A stretch of DNA of 64,000 nucleotides from Brevibacillus porteri. Lineage in GTDB: Bacteria > Bacillota > Bacilli > Brevibacillales > Brevibacillaceae. The position numbers and the translations under genes were made by a program. The stretch lies in assembly GCF_003013475.1 (NCBI RefSeq), contig NZ_PXZO01000021.1, positions 1-64,000 on the forward strand, read 5' to 3'. Positions 8,497 to 17,889 of this stretch are shown one piece after another. How positions within the stretch are numbered: the stretch's first letter is position 1; every line of letters starts with the position of its first letter. The notes below the pieces were generated by a model. That model did not search any database. It had not been told where the DNA came from and worked only from the letters and a program-made list of their open reading frames with translations.

Positions 8497-9273
8497 ATGA
8501 AGAAAATAGCATGGATGTCTTTGTTGTTGAGTGCGATGGTTTCATTGGTAGTGGGCTGTTCCAGCGCAAAAACTGGTGCTGACGCGAACAAGCTGATTAT
8601 CGGAATTGATGATAAGTTTGCACCAATGGGATTCCGGGATGAAAAAAATGAGCTAGTCGGTTTTGATATTGATTATGCGCGTGCAGCCGGCGAAAAAATG
8701 GGAAAACAAGTCGAGTTTCAACCAATCGATTGGAGTGCAAAAGAGTCTGAACTAAATAGCGGTCGTATCGACTTGATCTGGAATGGATATACGATTACAG
8801 ATGAGAGAAAAGAGAAGGTTCTCTTTACCAAGCCTTATCTGAAAAACGCGCAAGTAGTGGTCACGATGGCAAATAGCAACTGGACCAAGCTGTCAGACTT
8901 GGCTGGTAAAGCAATTGGTTTGCAAAAGCTGTCTTCCGCAGCTGACGCTGTCAATGCAAGTGACATGAAAAATCAGGTCAAATCAATTACAGAGTATCCT
9001 GATAATGTACTGGCATTGAGCGATATGAAGATTGGCCGCGTGGAAGCAGTTGTCATCGACCAGATTGTAGCCGATTACTACATGGCAAAAGAACCTGGAA
9101 CCTTTAAGCTGTTGGAAGAATCACTTGCACCTGAGGAGTATGGAGTGGGCGTCAAAAAAGGGAACGAGGCGTTATTGAACGAACTGCAAAAAGCCTTGGA
9201 TACCATGAATCAGGATGGAACAGCAGCTAAAATATCAGAAAAATGGTTTGGCGAAAATCGCGTGTTGAAATAA
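8497..9273 (+). CDS. amino-acid ABC transporter substrate-binding lipoprotein
   Basis: 258 aa, family-3 extracellular solute-binding protein. Signal peptide with lipobox VVGC, lipid-modified Cys at residue 21. The core starts LIIGIDDKFAPMGFRDEKNELVGFDIDYA, the usual ligand-lobe entry, and holds the LNSGRIDLIWNGYTIT segment of the polar amino acid group. It captures an amino acid or related solute at the outer membrane face for the permease and ATPase that follow. The exact substrate (cystine-like, His/Lys/Arg and others) cannot be fixed. The upstream region carries three TTG(C/T)TAA copies near 8386, 8408 and 8432 that may be operators. Confidence 0.9.
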   Translation: MKKIAWMSLLLSAMVSLVVGCSSAKTGADANKLIIGIDDKFAPMGFRDEKNELVGFDIDYARAAGEKMGKQVEFQPIDWSAKESELNSGRIDLIWNGYTITDERKEKVLFTKPYLKNAQVVVTMANSNWTKLSDLAGKAIGLQKLSSAADAVNASDMKNQVKSITEYPDNVLALSDMKIGRVEAVVIDQIVADYYMAKEPGTFKLLEESLAPEEYGVGVKKGNEALLNELQKALDTMNQDGTAAKISEKWFGENRVLK

Positions 9274-9286
9274 ACGGAAGATACGA

Positions 9287-9314
9287 TGGCTTCGCCGAAT
9301 GATTGGCGAAGCCA
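9287..9314 (+). other. intercistronic hairpin
   Basis: Perfect 10-bp stem TGGCTTCGCC / GGCGAAGCCA between the binding-protein and permease genes, with no T-run behind it. Such stems commonly stabilise the upstream mRNA so that binding protein is made in excess over the membrane parts. Confidence 0.6.
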
Positions 9315-9345
9315 CGCTTTATTATAAGGATTAGGAGCATACCAG

Positions 9346-10005
9346 ATGAGCTTAGACTATATTATCTCCATTACCGTGCCCATGCTAGAAGGGGCGCAGA
9401 TGACGGTGTTGCTGTTCTTCATCGCTATTCTGGCATCGATCCCATTGGGATTTCTCATTACCTTAATGGCGAATAGCAGCAACAGAGGTCTGTCTTGGTT
9501 CGCGCACACCTATGTATATGTCATGCGTGGAACGCCTCTATTATTACAGCTATTGTTTTTTGTCTTTGGTCTCCCACTCTTGCCAGTGATCGGAGAATAC
9601 TTGGTTATGGATCGATTCGTAGCTGCATGCCTCGGCTTCGTGCTGAACTACGCAGCGTATTTCGCGGAGATTTTCCGTGGAGGACTATTGTCGATCGACA
9701 AAGGACAGTACGAGGCGGCGCAGGTCCTCGGCTTTAGCAAATGGCAGACGACCAACAAGATTATTTTGCCGCAAATGTTTCGCGTGGCTTTGCCTGCCGT
9801 CGCAAATGAATCCATTACTCTCGTAAAGGACACAGCGCTGCTCTATGCGGTTGCCGTCCCAGAATTGCTTCACTTTGCACAAACGGCTGTGAATCGCGAC
9901 TTTACCATCGTTCCGTTTTTTATTGCCGGAATCATTTATTTGTTGATGACGCTATTGTTGACGTTATTCTTTAAGTGGCTGGAGAAAAGGTTCAAATTCG
10001 AATAA
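9346..10005 (+). CDS. amino-acid ABC transporter permease
   Basis: 219 aa with about five membrane helices. The EAA-type cytoplasmic loop [30 protein letters not shown] is the docking site for the ATPase. [20 protein letters not shown] near the N-terminus is the hallmark of the His/Glu/Arg permease family. It is the membrane channel of the importer encoded with its neighbours, and probably works as a homodimer since only one permease gene is present. Confidence 0.92.
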   Translation: MSLDYIISITVPMLEGAQMTVLLFFIAILASIPLGFLITLMANSSNRGLSWFAHTYVYVMRGTPLLLQLLFFVFGLPLLPVIGEYLVMDRFVAACLGFVLNYAAYFAEIFRGGLLSIDKGQYEAAQVLGFSKWQTTNKIILPQMFRVALPAVANESITLVKDTALLYAVAVPELLHFAQTAVNRDFTIVPFFIAGIIYLLMTLLLTLFFKWLEKRFKFE

Positions 10006-10019
10006 AGGGCTGGCGCAAT

Positions 10020-10766
10020 ATGGATATCATTCAAGTATCGAATCTAAAGAAATCGTTTGGCAATCAGGAAGTTTTGCGAGATGTCTCGTTTTCGGTGAAA
10101 AAGAACGAAGTCGTGGCGGTCATTGGACCGTCTGGCTCCGGCAAAAGTACAATGCTACGTAGCTTGGTCAATCTGGAGCAGGTGAATGGTGGCAGCATTC
10201 GGGTGCAGGATGATTATTTGGTGAAGGACGGCGTTTACGCCAGTAACCAGGAAATCAAGCAGATCACATCGAGAATGGGCATGGTATTTCAGCATTTTAA
10301 TCTGTTTCCTCATTTGACGGTGAAGGAGAATCTTGAGATCGCACCTAGAGTGGTTAAAGGGGAGGCGGCGGAGGACATCCAGCGCATGAGTGCAGAACTC
10401 TTGGAAAAGGTCGGCTTGTCTGATAAGGCAGGCGCATACCCAGCAAGGCTCTCAGGCGGACAGAAGCAGCGTGTGGCGATCGCCAGAGCATTGATGATGT
10501 ATCCGCAAATCTTGTTGTTTGACGAGCCTACGTCTGCGCTCGATCCCGAGCTGACGGGTGAAGTCCTACAAGTCATCAAGCAGCTTGCTCAGGAGCATAT
10601 GACGATGATGGTTGTGACGCATGAGATGGGATTCGCGCGCGAGGTGGCGAACCAAATCATGTTTATGGACAACGGGGAATTCGTAGAGTCGGGGACACCT
10701 GAGCAATTGTTTACAAATGCTAAATTTGAGCGGACCAAATCATTTTTGCATCGCGCATTAAAATAG
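10020..10766 (+). CDS. amino-acid ABC transporter ATP-binding protein
   Basis: 248 aa. Walker [10 protein letters not shown]-loop [13 protein letters not shown], signature [15 protein letters not shown], Walker [14 protein letters not shown] and switch His in [12 protein letters not shown] are all present, so it should be an active ATPase. The start at MDIIQVSNL begins the domain directly; in-frame codons upstream overlap the permease gene and look untranslated. It powers the importer. A bidirectional terminator follows. Confidence 0.93.
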   Translation: MDIIQVSNLKKSFGNQEVLRDVSFSVKKNEVVAVIGPSGSGKSTMLRSLVNLEQVNGGSIRVQDDYLVKDGVYASNQEIKQITSRMGMVFQHFNLFPHLTVKENLEIAPRVVKGEAAEDIQRMSAELLEKVGLSDKAGAYPARLSGGQKQRVAIARALMMYPQILLFDEPTSALDPELTGEVLQVIKQLAQEHMTMMVVTHEMGFAREVANQIMFMDNGEFVESGTPEQLFTNAKFERTKSFLHRALK

Positions 10767-10780
10767 AGAAGATCAACAAC

Positions 10781-10820
10781 AAATGCCCTCAGTGTCGAGA
10801 AGACAGACTGAGGGCATTTT
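10781..10820. terminator. bidirectional intrinsic terminator
   Basis: Long stem AAATGCCCTCAGT / ACTGAGGGCATTT between convergent genes. Confidence 0.85.
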
Positions 10821-10831
10821 GTATAGACAGG

Positions 10832-11095
10832 CTACATCACCTGATAGTTCAAGTACCGTTGGCTGATGAACGAATGAAAATGATCGCTGAACGAGTCAGC
10901 ATTTAAAAACGCATTGTAAGCGTAAGGAGTGACCCGACAGTAAACGACCTCGCGTCCATCGTGAAAACGGATGTAGAGGTGGTTTGTAACCAGATCGTAC
11001 CGAGCAGCTTTGATCAATTTCGAATCCAGTTCCTTGTAGGTAATTTCTTGGGGTTGATTCTGACGTGGCAGAAATTGGCGGAAAAAAGATCTCAA
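10832..11095 (-). CDS. KTSC domain protein
   Basis: 87 aa. The segment from about residue 32 (YDLVTNHLYIRFHDGREVVYCRVTPYAYNAFLNADSFSDHFHSFISQRY) has the KTSC pattern of a strand pair, Y/F-x-x-L-x-V-x-F, and a helix with an S-x-G/D-x-x-F motif. The domain is small and often linked to nucleic-acid proteins, but its role is unproven. The start appears to be TTG with AAGGAG somewhat far upstream, so the exact start is uncertain. It probably shares a transcript with the small membrane protein gene before it. Confidence 0.7.
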   Translation of the reverse strand: MRSFFRQFLPRQNQPQEITYKELDSKLIKAARYDLVTNHLYIRFHDGREVVYCRVTPYAYNAFLNADSFSDHFHSFISQRYLNYQVM

Positions 11096-11128
11096 TGTAC
11101 GTGCAAACTCCTTTATCTAAAAATCGGC

Positions 11129-11254
11129 TTATCTATTTCTACGAGTCTTCAGTTTACGCAAAAATTTGGATTCGGAATACAAAAATAGCACACCAATTGC
11201 AAAATAGGCTAAGAGAACTGCGTTCAGAACGATCGATGAAAAGTCGGCAAGCAT
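11129..11254 (-). CDS. 41-aa single-span membrane protein
   Basis: Start chosen at the ATG with ACAGGAGG seven bases upstream. One long hydrophobic helix (about 9-28, VLNAVLLAYFAIGVLFLY) is followed by a strongly basic end (KFLRKLKTRRNR), so the C-terminus should face the cytosol. Family not recognised. A TTGACA/TATAGA promoter lies about 170 bases upstream, leaving a long untranslated leader. Confidence 0.55.
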   Translation of the reverse strand: MLADFSSIVLNAVLLAYFAIGVLFLYSESKFLRKLKTRRNR

Positions 11255-11423
11255 GTAAGTGCCTCCTGTTAGAGAGAATGAAGTCACGAATTGAAAGGAA
11301 CCTGCTCCATAAAAGGGAAGATCTTCTTTTTGGTTCATTCTATGGGCCTATTATCTAGTTGTGTTTTGAAAAGAATGATCATCAAAAAGTACGTAGACTC
11401 ATGAAAAATCTTGTCGAATATAG

Positions 11424-11451
11424 TCTATATTACCTATTTTGATATTGTCAA
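11424..11451 (-). promoter_or_regulatory. sigma-A promoter
   Basis: Minus-strand TTGACA, 16-base spacer, TATAGA; directs transcription toward the small membrane protein and KTSC genes. The rest of the gap between those genes and padR shows no further gene. Confidence 0.6.
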
Positions 11452-11498
11452 TAATTACATAGAACCAAATGCATTATCCGCAAATTTCCTTGATCAAC

Positions 11499-11517
11499 TA
11501 CCTTGTATCACGAGGTA
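11499..11517 (+). promoter_or_regulatory. candidate PadR operator
   Basis: Inverted repeat TACCT-N9-AGGTA overlapping a TATAGT -10 box just before padR, where autorepression would be expected. Palindrome seen; function inferred. Confidence 0.45.
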
Positions 11518-11561
11518 TAGTGTGGTAATCTCTAGGCATGTCACAGGGAGGAGATGCTTTT

Positions 11562-11888
11562 GTGAACAAAGAGTTGTTGAAGGGAAGCATCGATCTATTG
11601 CTACTCTCGCTGATCGCACAGAAAGATCAGTACGGCTATGAGTTGGCCAAGAAGATTCGCGATAAAAGCGATGAGCTGTATGAAATCGGTGAAGGCACAC
11701 TATATCCTGCCCTAAAGCGATTGGAGACGCAAAAGGCAGTGGAGTCTTACTGGGGGGAAGCCAATGAGGGCGGACGCCGTAAATATTATCGGATCACCAA
11801 GACAGGCCAGGGACTTCTTCAAGACAAGATGAAGGATTGGCAGAGCTTGAGCAAACTCATTACGCTCGTCAATGAGGGAAGTGAGTAA
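11562..11888 (+). CDS. PadR family transcription regulator
   Basis: 108 aa from a GTG start with GGGAGGAG eight bases upstream. Classic PadR winged helix: GSIDLLLLSLIAQKDQYGYELAKKI, then EGTLYPALKRLETQKAVESYW, then the wing EGGRRKYYRITKTG. The short C-terminal helix gives a PadR-s2 type dimer. It sits four bases ahead of the membrane protein gene, the usual pairing of PadR with a small membrane gene that has a permease-prefix domain, so it probably represses this two-gene operon in response to an envelope signal. Confidence 0.9.
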   Translation: MNKELLKGSIDLLLLSLIAQKDQYGYELAKKIRDKSDELYEIGEGTLYPALKRLETQKAVESYWGEANEGGRRKYYRITKTGQGLLQDKMKDWQSLSKLITLVNEGSE

Positions 11889-11892
11889 GCGA

Positions 11893-12648
11893 ATGAAGCT
11901 GGAAGAATACGCAGAGCGGGTTGTCAATCGTTTGCCGTGTTCCAAATGGGAAAAGCAGGATGTCAAGGATGAGCTGATGGATCATTTAAGGAGCATGAAG
12001 AGTGAGCTGGTCGAAGAAGGCTACGGGGAACAGCAAGCCGTCTCTCTGACCATTCAACGATTTGGACCTACGGGGGCAATCAGCCGGGAACTGTCTGAAT
12101 CGATGCCGCTCATTGATAAATACTTCCGCAAATGGTTCATGACGTTGTTTTTCTTGTATGTAGCGATCTCCAGCTATCTCTTGTTATTGTCGCCTGATCG
12201 CTTCCGGCGCAGAGCTTTTACAGTGGAATGGAAGCAGAGGATGATCGAGTACGGCGTCCCGCAATATACGCATCTTTTTCAAAATACGAAGCCATTTCAA
12301 TCCTTGGTGGATTACGTCTTCCATTATGATCATTACAGCTTCGGTACGGTGATGTATAACTTGATAGGGAATATCCTTATTTTTTTGCCGCTGGGATTGT
12401 TTTTGCCGCTGTTATTCTTGTCCTTTCAAAACATGCATCGCGTGTTTTTTCTCACATTGTCTGCCAGTCTTATCATTGAAGCGTTGCAGCTTTTGCTTGC
12501 ATTAGGAAGCTTTGATGTCGATGATCTACTGCTGAATGTAATTGGGGGACTGATTGGTTATGGCATGTTTCGATTAGGAGCAGCTATGATACACAGGCGA
12601 AGGAAAAGTATTCGCTTCGATGATGATTTGTCCGCTACACCCTCGTAA
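11893..12648 (+). CDS. permease-prefix plus VanZ-like membrane protein
   Basis: About 251 aa. Residues 1-70 form a cytoplasmic helical domain of the kind found in front of permeases (MKLEEYAERVVNRLPCSKWEKQDVKDELMDHL). Four membrane helices follow. The last three, with NLIGNILIFLPLGLFLPLLF and the helix pair ending VDDLLLNVIGGLIGYGMFRLG, match VanZ, the family linked to low-level teicoplanin resistance and lipid or envelope functions. Start chosen at the ATG after padR's stop; an ATG seven codons earlier lacks a ribosome site. It is regulated with padR. Confidence 0.78.
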   Translation: MKLEEYAERVVNRLPCSKWEKQDVKDELMDHLRSMKSELVEEGYGEQQAVSLTIQRFGPTGAISRELSESMPLIDKYFRKWFMTLFFLYVAISSYLLLLSPDRFRRRAFTVEWKQRMIEYGVPQYTHLFQNTKPFQSLVDYVFHYDHYSFGTVMYNLIGNILIFLPLGLFLPLLFLSFQNMHRVFFLTLSASLIIEALQLLLALGSFDVDDLLLNVIGGLIGYGMFRLGAAMIHRRRKSIRFDDDLSATPS

Positions 12649-12679
12649 AAAGCAACATAAGTCGAAGAAGCCTCATGGA

Positions 12680-12710
12680 CCGAGGTCGCCGGGTTGTAAG
12701 GTGACCTTGG
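12680..12710 (+). terminator. hairpin, probable terminator
   Basis: CCGAGGTCGCC / GGTGACCTTGG stem with one G-T pair, followed by a weak T-rich stretch. Confidence 0.5.
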
Positions 12711-12787
12711 ACAAGGTTTTCGATGACTTTTTATGCATATGTACATCGTAATACGACATACATAGTTATTCGATCTAGGAGGATTTC

Positions 12788-15079
12788 ATGAAAAGAAAAG
12801 CGATTTTACTCATCGTGTTCGCCCTCATGCTCCAAGTAGTAGTTGGTTGTGAGAGCAACCATGCTAACGGGCAAGTGCAGGCGAAGCAACACGCAGATTT
12901 TACTTTTGATGTGAAGCCGGAGACCTTCGAAGTATTTGTAGAGAAAGACGGAGTGAAGGAAAGCGCTTCTGAGCCTATGCCAGCGCGTAAGGTAGCGAAT
13001 GTACAAAAAGGTGAGCAAGAGATTACCTGGAGCTACCCAGACGATAAGCTGGACGTCTCGCTTCAAAAGAAAGAGGATTATTTGCAAATCACTCTAACCT
13101 CGACAGGGACAGAGAGCTTTTCCTGGCCTACCGTGAAAGGACCTAGCTATATGCTGCCTTTGGGGGAAGGAAAGTGGATTCCTGCCGCCGACAGAGAGTG
13201 GCAGTCCTTTTTCAAAGAGGAGAGTCTTACTTTCGCGGAGTCATTCTCCATGCGCTTTTTTGCTGTCAATAAGAACAAGTACGCGCTCATGTACGTGGTG
13301 GACAACTTGTTTAACAGTACAGTTGATTTTGCAGTCGATCCGACGATTTCCTTCACGTTCTCGCATGAGTTCCCGACGATTAATTCAGACAAGACCTATG
13401 GATTCCGCTTGTATGTGACAGACAATGATCCAGTCAGCATTGCAGGCGTGTACAAGGATTATATAAAGGAAAAGGGAGAGCTGCTGACTCTGGCTGAAAA
13501 AGCGAAAGCGAACCCGGATGTGGAAAAGCTGTACGGAGCTCCTCATTTTTATTTGTGGAACAAGAGCTTCCTGACTGCTGAGGATGTAAAATGGCGTGCA
13601 TTGAAAACCAAACTGGACGCGAACTTCATCGGATGGATGGAGCAGTTCTTGCAAAGCAGCGAGGATGGAAAAGAGAGCATCCAGCAATTCCGCGAGATTC
13701 AAAAACAGGATTACGTCGCGGACTACCAGAAGAGAGCGATCATCAGCGGGTTCAACTATGCGTTGCGCTCGCGTGAGTTTTACAATCCGAAGCTATTTAC
13801 GAACGTCGATGAGAAGACAAAAGAACTCATCGGAAAAGGGATCGACAAGCTGACGGAAGCACAGCTGTACGACTTGAACAAACAACTGCTGAAAAGTGTA
13901 TTGCAGGATGCCGTTCCACCGGTAGAAAAGTGGGGCAATGCGGATTCTACTGATCTGCTCAAGGACATGAAAGCAGCCGGAATTACGAATGCATGGATCG
14001 GCTTGCCGGACTGGACTGCCGCTTACATGAAGCCAGCATTCATTCAACAGGCGAATGATACAGGCTATTTGATCGCCAGCTACGACTCGTACCATTCCAT
14101 TCATAAGGAAGAAAATCAGGATTGGAATACGGCCATTTTCAAGGATAAGAGCTTGTATGAGAATGCGACAATCACGAAGAAAAATGGAGAAAAGAAGGCT
14201 GGTTTTCTGCAACGTGGCAGATTGCTGAATCCAACCTTATCGCTGCCAAGTGTGAAGCAGCGCATGGATGAAATCATGAGGAACGATGTCGCTTTTAACT
14301 CGTGGTTTATTGATGTGGATGCAGCAGGAGATTTCAACGATGATTATTCGCCTGAGCACACGACGACAGAAGCACAGGATATGAAGGCGAAGCTTGCGCG
14401 GATGGACTATATTCGTGATGAAAAGAAATTGGTCGTTGGCTCTGAGACGGGCAACGACTTCGCTAGCAGAAGCATTGCTTTTGCCCACGGGATTGAGACG
14501 CCTGTCATCAAATGGGCAGATCCAGATATGCGAAAAAACAAGCAAAGCCCGTATTATGTGGGAGGTTATTGGTCCCCAGCGGGTGAGATTCCAGAGCGAT
14601 ACAAGAAGCAGGTTCCGATCAAGGAAGAGTACCAGCATGTGTACATTGATCCAGCATACTCCTTGCCGCTATACAAACTGGTGTACAATAACTCGGTGAT
14701 CACAAGCCATCACTGGGAGTGGGGGAGCCTGAAGATCAAGGGAGAAGTCGGTACTCGTATGCTCAAAGAGCTGCTCTACAATGTTCCGCCGCTCTATCAT
14801 GTGGATAGAAAGATGTGGGATGCTGAACAAGAGTTGATCATGAACTATCTGAAGGTGTGGTCTCCCTTCCATAAAAAAGCAGTGCAGCAAGAGATGACCG
14901 ATTATCGCGTGTTGTCTGAAGACAGACTCGTGCAAAAGGCAGTTTATGGGGATGATTTGCAAGTGATCGCCAATTTCTCACAGAAAGATTTCACGTACGA
15001 AAATCAAGTGGTGAAGGCTAGAACGGCTCTCATCATCGATGGTAAGAATAAACAGACATTCCTTGCTCCAGCGCAGTAA
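12788..15079 (+). CDS. large lipoprotein, glycoside-hydrolase-like barrel
   Basis: 763 aa with signal peptide and lipobox VVGC (Cys21), so anchored outside the membrane. An N-terminal beta-sandwich-like part (about 30-200) is followed by a long helical linker region and a putative TIM barrel from about 385. Barrel-like strands with acidic ends include AGITNAWIGLPDW, FNSWFIDVDAAGDFND and LVVGSETGND, where the Asp and Glu residues could be catalytic. The layout recalls GH101/GH129-related proteins and other uncharacterised lipoprotein hydrolases of Bacillales. The enzyme class is tentative and the substrate unknown. It stands alone with terminators on both sides. Confidence 0.55.
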   Translation: MKRKAILLIVFALMLQVVVGCESNHANGQVQAKQHADFTFDVKPETFEVFVEKDGVKESASEPMPARKVANVQKGEQEITWSYPDDKLDVSLQKKEDYLQITLTSTGTESFSWPTVKGPSYMLPLGEGKWIPAADREWQSFFKEESLTFAESFSMRFFAVNKNKYALMYVVDNLFNSTVDFAVDPTISFTFSHEFPTINSDKTYGFRLYVTDNDPVSIAGVYKDYIKEKGELLTLAEKAKANPDVEKLYGAPHFYLWNKSFLTAEDVKWRALKTKLDANFIGWMEQFLQSSEDGKESIQQFREIQKQDYVADYQKRAIISGFNYALRSREFYNPKLFTNVDEKTKELIGKGIDKLTEAQLYDLNKQLLKSVLQDAVPPVEKWGNADSTDLLKDMKAAGITNAWIGLPDWTAAYMKPAFIQQANDTGYLIASYDSYHSIHKEENQDWNTAIFKDKSLYENATITKKNGEKKAGFLQRGRLLNPTLSLPSVKQRMDEIMRNDVAFNSWFIDVDAAGDFNDDYSPEHTTTEAQDMKAKLARMDYIRDEKKLVVGSETGNDFASRSIAFAHGIETPVIKWADPDMRKNKQSPYYVGGYWSPAGEIPERYKKQVPIKEEYQHVYIDPAYSLPLYKLVYNNSVITSHHWEWGSLKIKGEVGTRMLKELLYNVPPLYHVDRKMWDAEQELIMNYLKVWSPFHKKAVQQEMTDYRVLSEDRLVQKAVYGDDLQVIANFSQKDFTYENQVVKARTALIIDGKNKQTFLAPAQ

Positions 15080-15092
15080 GAATGAATAGAAA

Positions 15093-15127
15093 AAGGCTGT
15101 CCGCGAAAATAATGCGGCAGCCTTTTT
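15093..15127. terminator. bidirectional intrinsic terminator
   Basis: AAAAAGGCTG-CCGC stem with GCGG-CAGCCTTTTT between convergent genes. Confidence 0.8.
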
Positions 15128-15132
15128 GCTTA

Positions 15133-16059
15133 CTAAAGAAGCGGGGAGTATTTCTTGCTTTTCAAATCGTATTGGAGTCGATTGATAAAGTTCATGGAAA
15201 TGCGGGAGTAATGCCGTTCCGCAGAGCGGACCCAGCCATAATAAATAGGTTGTTGATAAGGGATATCTAAATCAAGGGTTCTCGTATCGGAGTCTTGCAA
15301 ATGTGGTTCATGAACAAAAGAGTAGTCCAGTCCGATCGTAACAGCGAGATTTTGCCGGATCGCATTGCGGAGGGCTTCTGTGTTGTTACTCGTAAACAAA
15401 ATGTCGACAGGACCATACGTAGCGGCAAAATCCTCTACGAACCATTTGACATAGTCGTCGTTGTACAGGACAAAGGATTGCTTGCGAAGCTCTTCGGGCG
15501 TAACGGAATCCTGATAGGCAAGGGGCGAGTTTTTGGGGACGCCGACGACCATTTTCCCCTCTAGCAGCTGTTCGAACACCAAGCCAAGTCCCTCGCTCTT
15601 TTTGAGCAGGTTCTCGTGGATGATGACTAGCCCGATGTCCAGCTTGTCATGAAGAATGTCCTCTAATATTTCCTGCGTGCCTTTTTCTGCAATTTCGGTA
15701 CGGATGTGAGGATAATCTTTCTTAAAGCTCGCGACGGCATCGACTAGTAGATTCATGGGCCCGGGAATCGTAGCGAGTCTCAGCTCACCCGTCAACGTGT
15801 TCGTGTAGTTTTGTGCTTCCTCCCAGATCTCCTGGATTATTCCCAAGGCTTCAAACGCTTTTTTGATGATGATGCGCCCCTCAGAGGTCGGTACAGCTCC
15901 AAGGCGCGAACGTGTAAACAGAGTAACGCCCAGCTCTGCTTCCAGACTCGCGAGTGACTGGCTGATGGCGGAGAGGGTCACATGCTTGTTCTGGGCCGCT
16001 TTGGTCAGGGAGCCTGCCTTCGCTATTTCTACGATATATTCAAGCTGTTCCAGATGCAT
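15133..16059 (-). CDS. LysR family transcription regulator
   Basis: 308 aa. N-terminal helix-turn-helix (MHLEQLEYIVEIAKAGSLTKAAQNKHVTLSAISQSLASLEAELG) followed by a two-lobe effector domain from about 90. It is divergent from two SDR genes with a TACTTA-N8-TAAGTA palindrome between them, the standard LysR arrangement in which the regulator represses itself and activates the neighbours when an inducer binds. The inducer is probably a substrate or product of the SDR enzymes. Confidence 0.9.
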   Translation of the reverse strand: MHLEQLEYIVEIAKAGSLTKAAQNKHVTLSAISQSLASLEAELGVTLFTRSRLGAVPTSEGRIIIKKAFEALGIIQEIWEEAQNYTNTLTGELRLATIPGPMNLLVDAVASFKKDYPHIRTEIAEKGTQEILEDILHDKLDIGLVIIHENLLKKSEGLGLVFEQLLEGKMVVGVPKNSPLAYQDSVTPEELRKQSFVLYNDDYVKWFVEDFAATYGPVDILFTSNNTEALRNAIRQNLAVTIGLDYSFVHEPHLQDSDTRTLDLDIPYQQPIYYGWVRSAERHYSRISMNFINRLQYDLKSKKYSPLL

Positions 16060-16084
16060 AGCGTAGTGTCACATCCTTTAGTCG

Positions 16085-16104
16085 TACTTAAGCAAGGGTA
16101 AGTA
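16085..16104. promoter_or_regulatory. LysR-type operator
   Basis: TACTTA-N8-TAAGTA palindrome in the divergent gap. A perfect TATAAT at 16136-16141 serves the SDR side but has no good -35, as expected of an activator-dependent promoter. Confidence 0.6.
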
Positions 16105-16195
16105 TGTTTACATATTTTTAAATATAAAAGAGTCCTATAATGAAAGCAAGGCAAGGGATCAGATACAAGAGAAGAGCGAAATGGAGGCGTTTGCA

Positions 16196-16951
16196 ATGGC
16201 AAGACTCGAAGGAAAAGTAGCGGTTATTACCGGTGGAGGAACAGGGATTGGGAAAACAACGGCGATCCGCTTTGCCAAGGAAGGTGCGAAAGTAGTCGTT
16301 ACCGATATTAATCTGGACAGTGCCTCGCAGACGGTAGCGGAAATCAAGGATGCAGGTGGAGAAGCCATCGCGATTGCGCATGATGTAAGCCGCGAAGAGC
16401 AATGGCAGCAAGTAGTGGCAACCACCGTTGAGCAATACGACAAAGTAGATATCCTGTTCAACAATGCAGGCATTTATATCATTAAACCGTTGGCGGAGAT
16501 TACCGTAGAGGAATGGAATCGCCTCATGGCGATTAACGTAACGGGTGTCTTTTTGGGAATGAAGCATGTGATGCCCCTCATGGCAAAACAACAAGGTGGT
16601 TCTGTCATCAATGCCTCTTCCATCGCTGGGCTTTTTGGTGCACCGGGTCACGTCTTGTACGGAGCGAGCAAGGGAGCGGTTCGCATCATGTCCAAGGATG
16701 CAGCGATGGAGTATGCGGCACACGGTGTGCGCGTGAACTCGATTCACCCTGGCTATATCGATACAAACATGGTGTCCTATGCTTCGGAAACGACAAAGCA
16801 TTCCAAATCAGAGTTGGCACAAGCGACTCCAACAGGTCGACTCGGAACTGTTGAGGATGTAGCCAATATGGTGCTGTTCCTCGCTTCTGACGAGTCTTCT
16901 CATGTCACAGGGGCGGAATTCGTCATCGATGGCGGCGCAACAGCGAGATAA
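16196..16951 (+). CDS. SDR family oxidoreductase
   Basis: 251 aa from the ATG that follows TGGAGG. Classical short-chain dehydrogenase: cofactor motif TGGGTGIG, acidic residue in VVVTDIN pointing to NAD rather than NADP, NNAG, catalytic Ser in INASSIAG and YGASK. It carries out reversible oxidation of an alcohol or reduction of a ketone. It shares an operon with a second SDR 41 bases downstream. Substrate unknown. Confidence 0.9.
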   Translation: MARLEGKVAVITGGGTGIGKTTAIRFAKEGAKVVVTDINLDSASQTVAEIKDAGGEAIAIAHDVSREEQWQQVVATTVEQYDKVDILFNNAGIYIIKPLAEITVEEWNRLMAINVTGVFLGMKHVMPLMAKQQGGSVINASSIAGLFGAPGHVLYGASKGAVRIMSKDAAMEYAAHGVRVNSIHPGYIDTNMVSYASETTKHSKSELAQATPTGRLGTVEDVANMVLFLASDESSHVTGAEFVIDGGATAR

Positions 16952-16992
16952 AACGGTATGAATACCATTTTTGAAAATAGGAGGAGTTACCC

Positions 16993-17736
16993 ATGAGACT
17001 CGAAAATAAAGTAGCGATCGTAACAGGTGGAGCAAGCGGAATCGGAGAGACGACCGTCCGTCTCTTCGCAAAAGAAGGGGCGAAAGTAGTGATTGCTGAC
17101 TTCTCCTCACGTGGTAATGAATTGGCGGAAGAGCTGAATCAAGCAGGCTTCGATGCGTTGTTCGTGAAAACGGACGTAACGAAAGAAGACGAAGTGAAAA
17201 ACATGGTGAACGCCACTGTAGAAAAGTTCGGAAAGGTAGACATTCTGTTTGCCAATGCGGGTATCGCGAAAGACGCACCAGGTCATCTGTTGAGCATGGA
17301 TGATTGGCAAAGAACGATTGATATCAATCTGACTGGCGTGTTCTTGTGCGATAAATACGTTATCGAGCAAATGCTGGCGCAAGGAACTGGCGGCGCGATT
17401 GTCAACTGCGGCTCGATCCATAGCCATGCCGGAAAAGCTGGCGTGACCGCATACTCTTCCGCCAAAGGTGGAGTGAAGCTCCTGACCCAGACACTGGGAC
17501 TTACGTATGCGAAGCAAGGGATTCGCGTAAATGCGGTTTGCCCGGGCTATATTGACACGCCGCTGATCGCTGGTCGAGATGAAGCCTTAAACGAGCACCT
17601 GATTGGATTGCATCCGATGGGGCGCTTGGGTAAACCAGAAGAAGTCGCCAAGGCTGTTCTGTTCCTTGCCAGCGATGATGCTTCCTTCGTCACAGGGACA
17701 AGCCTGCTGGTCGACGGCGGTTATACCGCGCAATAA
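16993..17736 (+). CDS. SDR family oxidoreductase
   Basis: 247 aa, AGGAGG ribosome site. TGGASGIG cofactor motif, acidic VVIADFS favouring NAD, ANAG, catalytic Ser in NCGSIHSH and YSSAK. It resembles the preceding SDR enough to suggest an old duplication, but the residues around the active Ser differ (SIHSH against SSIAG), so the two may take different substrates in one pathway under the divergent LysR regulator. A terminator follows. Confidence 0.9.
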   Translation: MRLENKVAIVTGGASGIGETTVRLFAKEGAKVVIADFSSRGNELAEELNQAGFDALFVKTDVTKEDEVKNMVNATVEKFGKVDILFANAGIAKDAPGHLLSMDDWQRTIDINLTGVFLCDKYVIEQMLAQGTGGAIVNCGSIHSHAGKAGVTAYSSAKGGVKLLTQTLGLTYAKQGIRVNAVCPGYIDTPLIAGRDEALNEHLIGLHPMGRLGKPEEVAKAVLFLASDDASFVTGTSLLVDGGYTAQ

Positions 17737-17748
17737 AAAGGTCTTTCT

Positions 17749-17784
17749 CCTCGCGTAGATTTGTCTACTCGGGGAGATTTTTTT
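17749..17784 (+). terminator. intrinsic terminator
   Basis: Imperfect TCTCC...TAGA / TCTA...GGAGA stem followed by nine T, ending the SDR operon. Confidence 0.75.
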
Positions 17785-17889
17785 TTCGCAAGACCACATC
17801 GGACAAATGCCCTCAACCATCGTCCAAGCGGGCGCAAAACCGTCCGAATATGATGGGAATAAGCCATTGCAGACGGGGAGGGAGAGGAA